Below are positions 1 to 5,277 of a stretch of DNA of 5,293 nucleotides, in pieces (the stretch's first letter is position 1; each line of letters opens with the position of its first letter). The stretch is from an uncultured Oceanospirillales bacterium (GTDB lineage: Bacteria > Pseudomonadota > Gammaproteobacteria > Pseudomonadales > Litorivicinaceae): the NCBI GenBank assembly GCA_913061245.1, contig CAJXTO010000112.1, positions 1-5,293 of the forward strand, in the 5' to 3' direction. Below the pieces are notes generated by a model. The model saw nothing but the letters and a program-made list of their open reading frames with translations. It had not been told where the DNA came from and searched no databases. The position numbers and the translations under genes were made by a program.

Positions 1-403
1 GTCCAAGAACCTCAATCACTTGATTGGTATCTACTTTGAATTCCGAATTTGATGGCATTTTGATCAGACGGGAAATTTCACAGCTTTCTTCGACGCGCTG
101 ACATCTCGTGCAGTGCTGCAAAACGTGGATGTGATTTGAGTGTTCGTCAGTGCAGATCACAAATTTATTGGCAGAATCGATCTTGTGGATGTAACCAAGC
201 GTTGTCCAAAAATCGAGGACGCGATAAATGGTACTGATATTCAATGGTTCATCGGATTCTCGATTCACACGATCTTGAAGCTCATAGGCAGTCAGAGGCT
301 CGCCGCCGTCTTCGAGGGTGCGATAAACCCGAAGGCGCTGTGGTGTGAGGGTTTTTCGCTGTGCGGTGAGGCGATTGAGGAGGATTTCGTTATCGATCGC
401 CAT
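1..403 (-). CDS. zur: Fur-family regulator, probably Zur (zinc uptake repressor); C-terminus cut by window edge
   Basis: Fur-family DNA-binding metal sensor; 134 codons are visible and the C-terminus lies beyond base 1 (family members are about 150 residues). The N-terminal winged helix has the LTPQRLRVYRTL helix (about residues 19-30) and the recognition helix ISTIYRVLDFWTTLG (57-70). The dimerisation domain follows, with GYIHKIDSANKFVIC, a His cluster (H88, H91, H93) and a structural zinc CxxC (C98, C101). The TIYRVLDF and YIHKIDS wording is closer to Zur than to iron Fur, and the zinc operon context supports Zur. The ATG at 403 overlaps the end of the DUF3299 gene by 14 bases in another frame. 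No clear Shine-Dalgarno is seen, so translation may be coupled. In frame upstream there is only a CTG before a stop. As last gene of the operon it would be autoregulated if the operator at 3428-3442 is its own. Fur-family membership is firm; zinc specificity is inferred. Confidence 0.85.
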   Translation of the reverse strand, partial: MAIDNEILLNRLTAQRKTLTPQRLRVYRTLEDGGEPLTAYELQDRVNRESDEPLNISTIYRVLDFWTTLGYIHKIDSANKFVICTDEHSNHIHVLQHCTRCQRVEESCEISRLIKMPSNSEFKVDTNQVIEVLG

Positions 404-968
404 CGGCGCCAGGATTTATCGGAATTAAATCCTCCTCCAGATTGAGATTGATGACAGTCACGTCAACTAGACTGTATCCACTGTCTGCGATTTCAAAACT
501 TTGTGTCACAACGGATAGCCGTCCTGTGACGACGACGGGTTGGTAAAGATCTCGTAACTGAGTTGGCTGATCCGTGGTGTCGACAAGTAACGTTTGATTG
601 AGGGGCGGTGGCGGGACATGAATGCATTGTCCGGCTTCTGGTACGAGGAGGAACTGAGAGACTTCCTCGCCTTTTACTTCGATCGGGACCATAAATCCTG
701 CAAGCTCAATGGTCTGTCCTTCGAGTGAGGGATCAATGACTTTACCTGCGGCATCAAGCTGACCTTGGAACTCTGGGTTAAACAGAAGTTCGTAGCCGAA
801 GTCTTTTGGGACAAAATCATAGGTACCAGGCGGTATCAGACGATCCCAAGCATTTTCCCAACGCACAAAGTCTTCTTCGGTCGGATCGATTCCTTCGGCA
901 TGAACGATTGATGCCATCGACATCAGAAGGGATAAACACAACGCCACCGTGGCTGTTACGTACTTCAA
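390..968 (-). CDS. secreted DUF3299 protein of the zinc operon, TTG start
   Basis: A 192-residue protein with a Sec signal peptide: Lys2, hydrophobic core about residues 5-20, likely cleavage after VHA (residue 24). It should therefore be periplasmic, without a lipobox. The DUF3299 hallmark is clear: a beta-rich segment with ELAGFMVPIE (about 88-97), then FLLVPEAGQCIHVPPPPLNQ (106-125) with one conserved Cys115 followed by His117. The C-terminal part (about 144-178) is also beta-like. The biochemical role of DUF3299 is unknown to me; members occur beside MacB-like ABC transporters and ZrgA proteins, which suggests a periplasmic accessory part. The start is TTG at 968, which overlaps the permease stop as TTGA (965-968). 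An SD AGAGGAT lies 7 bases upstream (976-982). The first in-frame Met codons (16 and 18) would destroy the signal peptide, so TTG is the best start. The 3' end overlaps the zur start. Confidence 0.9.
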   Translation of the reverse strand: MKYVTATVALCLSLLMSMASIVHAEGIDPTEEDFVRWENAWDRLIPPGTYDFVPKDFGYELLFNPEFQGQLDAAGKVIDPSLEGQTIELAGFMVPIEVKGEEVSQFLLVPEAGQCIHVPPPPLNQTLLVDTTDQPTQLRDLYQPVVVTGRLSVVTQSFEIADSGYSLVDVTVINLNLEEDLIPINPGADGDR

Positions 969-2212
969 TTAGAAAATCCTCTATGCAGTGAGCGTTTGTA
1001 TACCATACCCGCGGGTATCAGGCTCGCGATCAGACCTGCAAGTACAATGAGCCCGAGTATGAGGAGTTCGTTTGTGGTGATCCAAATGAGTTCAATTCGG
1101 ATTCCTGCCCATTCAGAAAGTAGATCGACACTCACCCATGTGAGTACCCGAACCAATCCAATTGCGAGTAGAACGGAAAAGCCACTGATTAAAGCGATCT
1201 CAGTCAGAATCATGCTCGACAAGTGAAGCGGGGTTGCTCCGAGTGCACGCAGGATGGTCATTTCTCGCGTGCGACTTTCTAAAGCTGTCATCGTCATCGT
1301 CATCATGGCGATAATGCTAATCCCAATAATGAGCCAATTAAGCAACTTAAATACGGAATCTACCGAGCCAACGATAGACCACAGTTCGGCGAGCGCCACG
1401 CCTGGGATAATCGCACTCACAGCTTCTTCACTGTATTCATTAATTGATCGTGCCACTTGAAATAAACCAAGCTTTGAGGAGAGCCCGAGGTAGGCCGCGG
1501 TAATGGTTTTCGGATAGAGACGTTCTTTTGGAATTTGTTGAACATCGATATTTTTAAGGCTGATGGCCTGACTGCCGTTGGTCCAGCCGAGATGAATGAG
1601 TTCGTATCCTTCAAGGCTCACAAAGATCGCTTGGTCGGTTGGGGTGCCTGTCGGTGCCAATATTCCCGATACATTAAATGCAAAGTCATCATGCAATTCG
1701 CCTAACGATCCTGAGCCATGAGTAACAAACATTGGTGTGCCGACGGTGTATCCCAAAGCATCGGCTACAGCACTGCCGATGACGACTTGGTTTAGCTCTC
1801 TGAATGCAACGCCGTCTCGAAATTGAAGCGGTTGATCGCCGGCGAACTTGATTCGTTCGAAGTATTCGTGTGTTGTCGAGACCACACGATACCCGCGATG
1901 ACTGTCACCTAAAGCAACAGGGACTGCCCAGTCGATTTTTGGATTTTGCGTAATGTCTTTAAGTGTTTCGGTGGTGATGTTGTTGGTCGGCTTACCCAAA
2001 TGGAACACCGTATAGAGCATTAGCTCAATCCCACTGCCGCGTGGTCCAAGGACCAAGTCGACCCCACTCAAGCTTTGATTAAAGCCATTTTGTGTTGCAA
2101 CTTTGATGCGATCGACGGCAAGTAAGAGTGCCATTGACGATGTAAGCGCCAGAATGACTAATATGATTGGAAATAGTCGTGCTCGCATTGAGGCCAAGGC
2201 TAGAGAAATCAT
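965..2212 (-). CDS. ABC transporter permease, FtsX/MacB (LolC/E-like) family
   Basis: A 415-residue inner-membrane protein with the MacB_PCD plus FtsX layout. TM1 is at about residues 12-33, a long periplasmic domain at about 34-282, then three TM segments at about 286-309, 331-360 and 381-405. The cytoplasmic stretch after TM2, with ALESRTREMTILRALGA (310-326), is the coupling motif of FtsX-type permeases. The end, IASLIPAGMVYKRSLHRG (395-412), is also typical. It should act as a homodimer with the ATPase encoded just upstream. Such transporters (LolCDE, MacB, FtsEX) mainly transmit mechanical force to periplasmic partners, so direct zinc import by this protein is not self-evident. The ATG at 2212 overlaps the ATPase stop as ATGA (2209-2212), with a purine-rich SD (GGTGAGAG) just upstream. 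The length and both ends are normal for the family. Confidence 0.93.
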   Translation of the reverse strand: MISLALASMRARLFPIILVILALTSSMALLLAVDRIKVATQNGFNQSLSGVDLVLGPRGSGIELMLYTVFHLGKPTNNITTETLKDITQNPKIDWAVPVALGDSHRGYRVVSTTHEYFERIKFAGDQPLQFRDGVAFRELNQVVIGSAVADALGYTVGTPMFVTHGSGSLGELHDDFAFNVSGILAPTGTPTDQAIFVSLEGYELIHLGWTNGSQAISLKNIDVQQIPKERLYPKTITAAYLGLSSKLGLFQVARSINEYSEEAVSAIIPGVALAELWSIVGSVDSVFKLLNWLIIGISIIAMMTMTMTALESRTREMTILRALGATPLHLSSMILTEIALISGFSVLLAIGLVRVLTWVSVDLLSEWAGIRIELIWITTNELLILGLIVLAGLIASLIPAGMVYKRSLHRGFSN

Positions 2213-2868
2213 ATGCTCTCACCAATCTGAACAACGCGATCAAATAAAGGAATCAGCGCAGGGTTGTGACTGACAACGATCACAGCTTGCTCGGTTGGAT
2301 CGATTGACTGTGTCAGTTCTGTCATGAACTGCTCTGTGGCGATTGGGTCGAGTGCAGATGTCGGTTCGTCCGCCAAGATCAATGCAGGCTTACCAAGCAT
2401 GGCACGTATCACTGCAATTCGTTGTTGTTGGCCGATACTCATGGCCTTCGGTTGTTTGGCCAAGATGTCTGACGTTAGGCCAAGTCCTTCTGCGAGTTGG
2501 CCAATGGATGTGTTGATATCAGTCACCTGTGCTCGGCGCTCTTTGGAAAACTGAAGGCTGAGCGCGGCGTTCTCGAATCCAGTCAAATACGGAATCAAAT
2601 TGAGGGATTGGAAAATGATCCCGATGCAGTCTGCTCTTAATTGGTCGAGTTGCTGTCGGGTTTGAGTCGCGTAGTCATGAGCGTTTAGTTTGATGTTACC
2701 TGTTTGAATGGGTAGCACACCTGAGAGCAAATTGAGAAAAGTGGATTTACCGCTTCCTGACGGTCCCACAATCAGAATTTTTTCGCCGGCATACAACTGA
2801 AGATCCGGGAAGCTCAATGTCTTCCCGGATGCATAGTGATATGTCAGTTCCTGAGTGTCTAAGATCAA
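2209..2868 (-). CDS. ABC transporter ATP-binding protein, LolD/MacB type, TTG start
   Basis: A complete 219-residue nucleotide-binding subunit that powers the FtsX-type permease encoded next. Visible motifs in order are Walker A GPSGSGKST (35-43), Q-loop Gln87 in IIFQSLNLIPYLT, signature SIGQQQR (144-150, where most relatives have SGGQ), Walker B ALILADEP with catalytic Glu168, D-loop SALD (171-174), and switch His201 in VVSHNP. All catalytic residues are present. Length and the Q-loop wording fit the LolD/MacB/DevA group. The start is TTG at 2868, overlapping the ZrgA-like stop as TTGA (2865-2868). Between it and the upstream in-frame stop there is no ATG or GTG, and the first internal Met (143) lies beyond Walker A. 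The SD is weak, so translation is probably coupled to the upstream gene. The substrate or partner is inferred from context to be zinc-related. Confidence 0.93.
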   Translation of the reverse strand: MILDTQELTYHYASGKTLSFPDLQLYAGEKILIVGPSGSGKSTFLNLLSGVLPIQTGNIKLNAHDYATQTRQQLDQLRADCIGIIFQSLNLIPYLTGFENAALSLQFSKERRAQVTDINTSIGQLAEGLGLTSDILAKQPKAMSIGQQQRIAVIRAMLGKPALILADEPTSALDPIATEQFMTELTQSIDPTEQAVIVVSHNPALIPLFDRVVQIGESI

Positions 2869-3398
2869 AATGCCAGTGATGCAGATGTTGCCGTTACTGT
2901 CTGAGACAATGCCTTAGATCCAATCACGCCTTCAACTTCTATTTTCTCCAAATCATCAAATCGCTCAAAAGCGGGCGCAAATGATAGGTTGGTCAGGTTA
3001 TTTGCAGCACTACATTCAAGTGTTGATTCAATCAAAGCGTCATAGTGACCGGCATGTTCTTTGTCGTTGCCGCCGACTTGAGTGACTGAGTGTGTCACGT
3101 TCATTTCTTTGCACTGTGCATTGTCGGGAAGGCGAACCATTGCAAAGACAGAGTCGATTGCTTCAAGTTTCTCCGACAATTCATGCTCTTCGTCATCATG
3201 TTCGTCGTGCTTATGTTCGTCGTGTCCGTGTTCAGCGAGTTGCCCGGCAGGAAATTCATATGCGATTTGTAAACGATTCCCTTCGAGAACAATTGTGGCG
3301 TGATTTAGCCCGTGGACATGAGCACCTGCATGGCGCTGTTCTGCAAAAACGACCCCTGATACCAGAGTGATTGCTAGAGCTGTTGAAATGTGTCGCAT
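2865..3398 (-). CDS. zrgA: ZrgA/DUF2796-family periplasmic zinc-binding protein with His-rich loop
   Basis: A 177-residue secreted protein with a signal peptide at residues 1-19 (cleavage expected after VFA). The mature protein begins with a His-bearing HAGAHVHGLNHATIVLEGNRL segment, split here as HAGAHVHG (23-30) and LNHATIVLEG (31-40), which is typical of DUF2796. It is followed by a strongly acidic, His-rich loop at about 56-73 (His57, 59, 62, 64, 67, 72) suited to binding zinc. Two cysteines of the mature protein (C96, C129) could form a disulfide. In Vibrio cholerae, ZrgA is a zinc-regulated protein needed for growth in low zinc together with its neighbouring ABC genes; the same role is inferred here. 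The ATG at 3398 has an SD TGAGGAA (3404-3410), and this is the first gene of the operon, behind its main promoter. The usual GFEH segment seen in many DUF2796 proteins after the first strands is not obvious; the sequence goes from YEFPAGQL directly into the His-rich loop. Confidence 0.87.
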   Translation of the reverse strand: MRHISTALAITLVSGVVFAEQRHAGAHVHGLNHATIVLEGNRLQIAYEFPAGQLAEHGHDEHKHDEHDDEEHELSEKLEAIDSVFAMVRLPDNAQCKEMNVTHSVTQVGGNDKEHAGHYDALIESTLECSAANNLTNLSFAPAFERFDDLEKIEVEGVIGSKALSQTVTATSASLAF

Positions 3399-3427
3399 CT
3401 TAATTCCTCACAATGCATTTGCTTTGA

Positions 3428-3442
3428 CGCAATATTATTGCG
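3428..3442. promoter_or_regulatory. 15-bp palindrome over the -10 box, candidate Zur operator
   Basis: CGCAATA-T-TATTGCG is a perfect inverted repeat with 7-base arms and one central base. It sits exactly on the -10 box of the zinc-operon promoter, where a repressor would block RNA polymerase. Compared with the Zur half-site TGTTATA known from other gammaproteobacteria, each arm matches only 4 of 7 bases. Zur binding is therefore inferred from position and from the zur gene in the operon, not from a close motif match. Confidence 0.5.
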
Positions 3443-3460
3443 ATTAGCATCTTAAGTAAA
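3432..3460 (-). promoter_or_regulatory. sigma70-like promoter of the zinc operon
   Basis: On the minus strand, -35 TTTACT (3455-3460) and -10 TAATAT (3432-3437) are separated by 17 bases. Each box matches the consensus at 4 of 6 positions. Transcription would start near 3425, about 27 bases before the zrgA-like ATG and upstream of its SD. The -10 box is covered by the palindrome at 3428-3442, which would make the promoter repressible. Confidence 0.6.
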
Positions 3461-3477
3461 ATCTCTATCTCACTTTA

Positions 3478-3506
3478 TTTGCAAATGAGAATGATTTGTA
3501 TTTAAA
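3478..3506 (+). promoter_or_regulatory. possible promoter for the small-gene pair
   Basis: TTTGCA (3478-3483) and TTTAAA (3501-3506) are spaced by 17 bases; each matches 4 of 6 consensus positions. The Fur-like repeat fills the spacer. The predicted start near 3513 leaves a leader of only about 15 bases, just enough for the strong SD. A weaker alternative is TTGACG (3424-3429) with TAGCAT (3445-3450), but its 15-base spacing is short. Confidence 0.35.
3483..3503. promoter_or_regulatory. Fur-box-like inverted repeat upstream of the small genes
   Basis: AAATGAGAAT-G-ATTTGTATTT has two 10-base arms around a central G, with 7 of 10 positions complementary. The left arm and centre match the classic Fur wording (AATGAGAATNATT) closely. 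Against the 7-1-7 Fur motif TGATAATNATTATCA, the stretch 3486-3500 agrees at 10 of 14 specified positions. It lies 25 bases before the 49-codon gene, inside the spacer of that gene's likely promoter, so an iron-responsive repressor could act there. It also lies 23 bases upstream of the -35 box of the divergent operon. A perfect ATTTGCAAAT palindrome (3477-3486) overlaps its left end. Confidence 0.55.
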
Positions 3507-3527
3507 TGCAGGCTTAGGAGGTGACAT

Positions 3528-3677
3528 ATGACCATTGTAATTAAGCCAGATGACCAACTAGTCAATTTATTTGCAGCCGGGCAACTGCATGCTGAGAACT
3601 GTCAGCCGGCGGATAGTAAAGAGAAGGAGCGTCTGCGGCTGTTGATTTTGGAGAGTCTCAAAAATGAAAAACATTAA
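3528..3677 (+). CDS. small protein of unknown function (49 aa), possibly Fur-regulated
   Basis: Not recognised. The 49-codon frame starts at an ATG preceded by an almost ideal SD, AGGAGGTGA (3516-3524), which is the main evidence that it is translated. The protein begins MTIVIKPDDQLVNLFAAGQL and ends in a charged, probably helical segment (about residues 29-49, rich in Lys, Glu and Leu). It has one Cys (25) and no signal peptide, membrane segment or metal-binding cluster. It should be a small cytosolic protein. The end overlaps the next gene by 14 bases, so the two are probably co-transcribed and translationally coupled. The Fur-like repeat at 3483-3503 suggests iron control. It does not look like HemP or Bfd, the small Fur-regulated proteins I considered. 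Confidence 0.7.
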   Translation: MTIVIKPDDQLVNLFAAGQLHAENCQPADSKEKERLRLLILESLKNEKH

Positions 3678-3900
3678 TGAATATTCCCTCAACCAACTGG
3701 TCGAGCTCACACTGAATGCCTTACATAAGCCGAGTATCGAAAATAAAACTCTGCTGTGTCAGGCGATTCGCGCTTATTTGAAAAATGATCATTTGGATAT
3801 TTGTGAGCGTTTTAAGGGGACGGTTGCGCTGAACCTTTTAGTTGAGGATATTGAGTTGCAGTTGAAGTCAGCCGAGGACGTCATCCATCGCGCTGCGTAG
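3664..3900 (+). CDS. small protein of unknown function (78 aa), coupled to the 49-aa gene
   Basis: Not recognised. The 78-residue protein is predicted to be nearly all helical: a first helix at about 8-20 (LNQLVELTLNALH), a second at about 27-40 (KTLLCQAIRAYLK), and a C-terminal one at about 52-76 (GTVALNLLVEDIELQLKSAE). It has Cys32 and Cys47 and neither signal peptide nor membrane segment, so it is likely a soluble cytosolic protein, perhaps a partner of the upstream small protein. The ATG at 3664 lies inside the end of the 49-codon gene (14-base overlap in another frame); the sequence GAGAGTCTC upstream offers only a modest SD, consistent with coupling. The pair's conserved-looking arrangement and the putative Fur site argue that both are real genes, but no function can be assigned. 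Confidence 0.75.
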   Translation: MKNINEYSLNQLVELTLNALHKPSIENKTLLCQAIRAYLKNDHLDICERFKGTVALNLLVEDIELQLKSAEDVIHRAA

Positions 3901-3902
3901 CG

Positions 3903-3948
3903 ACGGGTGAACCCGTTGGTTTGAACGCATGGTTGTGGCGATGCGTTC
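3903..3948 (+). terminator. two hairpins after the small-gene pair, possible terminator
   Basis: Immediately after the stop codon, ACGGGT-GA-ACCCGT (3903-3916) forms a short stem. GAACGCAT (3923-3930) then pairs perfectly with ATGCGTTC (3941-3948) around a 10-base loop. Only a weak T-rich stretch (CCTTAATT) follows, so this is a poor intrinsic terminator; it may instead protect the 3' end of the mRNA. Confidence 0.4.
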
Positions 3949-3996
3949 CTTAATTCAGGGCTGCGAATTCTTCAGTCCATGCTTGATTCATATCAG

Positions 3997-4027
3997 TTGC
4001 TCAGTGGAACAAGCGTGACATAGTCAC
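3997..4027 (+). promoter_or_regulatory. weak promoter with overlapping palindrome, candidate control site of the YeeE/YedE pair
   Basis: TTGCTC (3997-4002) and CATAGT (4019-4024) are 16 bases apart and match 3 and 4 of 6 consensus positions. The palindrome GTGAC-ATA-GTCAC (4015-4027) covers the -10 box, as a repressor operator would. It does not resemble an operator I can name, and no regulator gene for the transporter is in the window. The leader to the first gene would be about 60 bases. Confidence 0.3.
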
Positions 4028-4050
4028 AGTTGTGCTCTTTGACCATTGCT

Positions 4051-4067
4051 AGTCTGATCACCGGACT
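4051..4067 (+). other. leader hairpin before the first YeeE/YedE gene
   Basis: AGTCTG (4051-4056) pairs with CGGACT (4062-4067), with one G-U pair, around the loop ATCAC. It ends 10 bases before the SD at 4078-4083. It is short and could be chance. Confidence 0.25.
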
Positions 4068-4090
4068 CGTAATGAAAAAGGAGCAGTACG

Positions 4091-4645
4091 ATGCCTGTGT
4101 CTTGGAGAGCCGGGGGAGTGATCCTCGGGGTAGTATTTTTTTTGGCGGTTTTACTTGTGAAACCAATCGGGGTGTCGACGCAGTTTGTGATATTCGACGC
4201 GATTGTTGGTGACTTGGTGAATCCTGAATATATCGTGCAGACCGATGATGGAAATTACACCTCCACCAACGCGTATCTAGCAAAGAGCAATGGCAAATAC
4301 GCTAAAAATGCATCGAACCCACTGAACTACAGTTTCGTCTTTGTCTTGGCGATGATGGTGGGTGCTGCAATTAGTGCCAAGCTAAGAGGTGGACTCTCAG
4401 CAGAAGAGCGTAATATGCCGGCATTATGGCGCGCCAATTTTGGTGATTCGTCGCAAACTCGTTTCATCATGGCGTTCCTCGGTGGATTTATTGTTTTATT
4501 TGGTGCCCGTCTTGCGGGCGGATGTACGTCAGGCCACATGATGAGTGGGATGATGCAAACCGCCGTGTCTGGCTATTTATTCGCAGCTGGCGCATTTTTG
4601 ACCGCGATCCCAGTTGCACTAGTCATGTTCCGTAAGGAGGTCTGA
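4091..4645 (+). CDS. YeeE/YedE-family sulfur-compound transporter, first half-subunit
   Basis: A 184-residue inner-membrane protein of the YeeE/YedE family, whose characterised member TsuA takes up thiosulfate. TM segments lie at about residues 7-27, 80-98, 125-143 and 156-180. The family signature ARLAGGCTSGHMMSG (139-153) carries the key Cys145 thought to contact the sulfur substrate. Full-length YeeE/YedE proteins carry two such repeats in one chain; here they are split, as in PmpA/PmpB-like pairs, and the partner is the next gene. Unusual is the long polar loop between TM1 and TM2 (about 30-79, rich in Asn and Tyr), which makes it longer than typical half-size subunits of about 140 residues. 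The ATG has an SD AAGGAG (4078-4083) 7 bases upstream. It ends one base before the next start codon. The substrate could be thiosulfate or another small sulfur (or selenium) species. Confidence 0.88.
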   Translation: MPVSWRAGGVILGVVFFLAVLLVKPIGVSTQFVIFDAIVGDLVNPEYIVQTDDGNYTSTNAYLAKSNGKYAKNASNPLNYSFVFVLAMMVGAAISAKLRGGLSAEERNMPALWRANFGDSSQTRFIMAFLGGFIVLFGARLAGGCTSGHMMSGMMQTAVSGYLFAAGAFLTAIPVALVMFRKEV

Positions 4646-4646
4646 T

Positions 4647-5246
4647 ATGGAATTGGTATTAGCAATCTTAATCGGTGGAGCTTTTGGTGCCACTCTAGAT
4701 CGTATTGGAGCATCGAATCCAACCTGGATCGGGAAGATGTTGAATCTCACCAACTTACATTTGATGAAAACGATCTTGTTAGCGATAGGTGTCGGCTCTT
4801 CATTGATGTTTGGCGGACAAATGATGGGTCTCGTTGACGTGGGACACATGTCTGTAAAGGCGAGTTATGTTGGAGTTTTTGTTGGCGGCATGCTCTTAGG
4901 AGTCGGTTGGGCCGCTTCTGGTTACTGCCCAGGTACGGGGCTGGTTGCAGCGGCTACTGGTCGTCGTGATGCCCTCGTGTATATCGCAGGGGGATTATTC
5001 GGCGCTGCTGCATACATGGCAGCGTATCCGGCGATCAAAGCAACTGGACTACTGAATGATCTTTATGGTGGTAAGGTGACTTTGGGCTCAATCCCAAATG
5101 CTGCGTATGACGGTGTCATGACCATTCAAGGAGATCTCCTAGGGATTGTTTTAGGAATGATCTTTATCATTGTTGCATTCATGTTGCCGGATCGAATTAA
5201 ACCAATTACGCGTCCTGCAGATGCGGATTCAATCGCAGCGCAATGA
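4647..5246 (+). CDS. YeeE/YedE-family sulfur-compound transporter, second half-subunit
   Basis: A 199-residue membrane protein that complements the preceding gene. It starts with a TM segment and the family-typical FGATLDRIGA (13-22), then TM segments at about 40-56, 72-90, 106-128 and 161-181. The signature GYCPGTGLVAAATGRRDAL (92-110) has the conserved Cys94. Together with Cys145 of the partner it would give the cysteine relay proposed for TsuA. A hydrophilic stretch (about 133-159) separates the last two TM segments and makes the protein longer than simple half-subunits; the last 18 residues are a polar tail. The ATG follows the upstream stop by one base, with a strong SD AAGGAGGT (4634-4641), so the two are surely one operon made in similar amounts. 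No sulfurtransferase, persulfide dioxygenase or ArsR-type regulator, frequent neighbours of such pairs, is seen within the window. Confidence 0.88.
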   Translation: MELVLAILIGGAFGATLDRIGASNPTWIGKMLNLTNLHLMKTILLAIGVGSSLMFGGQMMGLVDVGHMSVKASYVGVFVGGMLLGVGWAASGYCPGTGLVAAATGRRDALVYIAGGLFGAAAYMAAYPAIKATGLLNDLYGGKVTLGSIPNAAYDGVMTIQGDLLGIVLGMIFIIVAFMLPDRIKPITRPADADSIAAQ

Positions 5247-5255
5247 TATCCGAGG

Positions 5256-5277
5256 CCCTCGAGCAACTGCTCGGGGG
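5256..5277 (+). terminator. GC-rich hairpin after the transporter pair, possible terminator
   Basis: CCCTCGAGC (5256-5264) pairs with GCTCGGGGG (5269-5277), including one G-U pair, around the loop AACT, 10 bases after the stop codon. No T-run follows within the window. The G-run could instead pair with CCCCC at 5285-5289, giving a competing hairpin with a 7-base loop. Confidence 0.45.

Noticed and set aside
140..445. Plus-strand open frame of 101 codons
   Set aside because: It lies antisense to the zur gene, whose Fur-family motifs are clear; no family features in the plus-strand translation.
3082..3370. Several overlapping plus-strand frames, one Ser/Cys-rich
   Set aside because: They are antisense readings of the His/Asp/Glu-rich loop of the ZrgA-like gene; the low-complexity codons produce long open frames in other phases.
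3411..3422. AATGCATT palindrome and a GCAAATG copy (minus strand) mirrored at 3481-3487
   Set aside because: Short A/T-rich words in an A/T-rich intergenic stretch; the 58-base separation gives no convincing operator geometry.
4025..4034. CACA-GT-TGTG inverted repeat
   Set aside because: Four-base arms are too short to be meaningful; expected by chance.
4030..4212. Alternative plus-strand start upstream of the first YeeE/YedE gene (60 codons, includes the ATG at 4072)
   Set aside because: It is in a different frame from the transporter; the SD at 4078-4083 fits the ATG at 4091 and the protein has no family likeness.
3993..4283. Minus-strand frame of 96 codons at the start of the YeeE/YedE gene
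   Set aside because: It overlaps the well-supported transporter gene and its leader, has no SD or recognisable domain, and its composition looks like a shadow frame.
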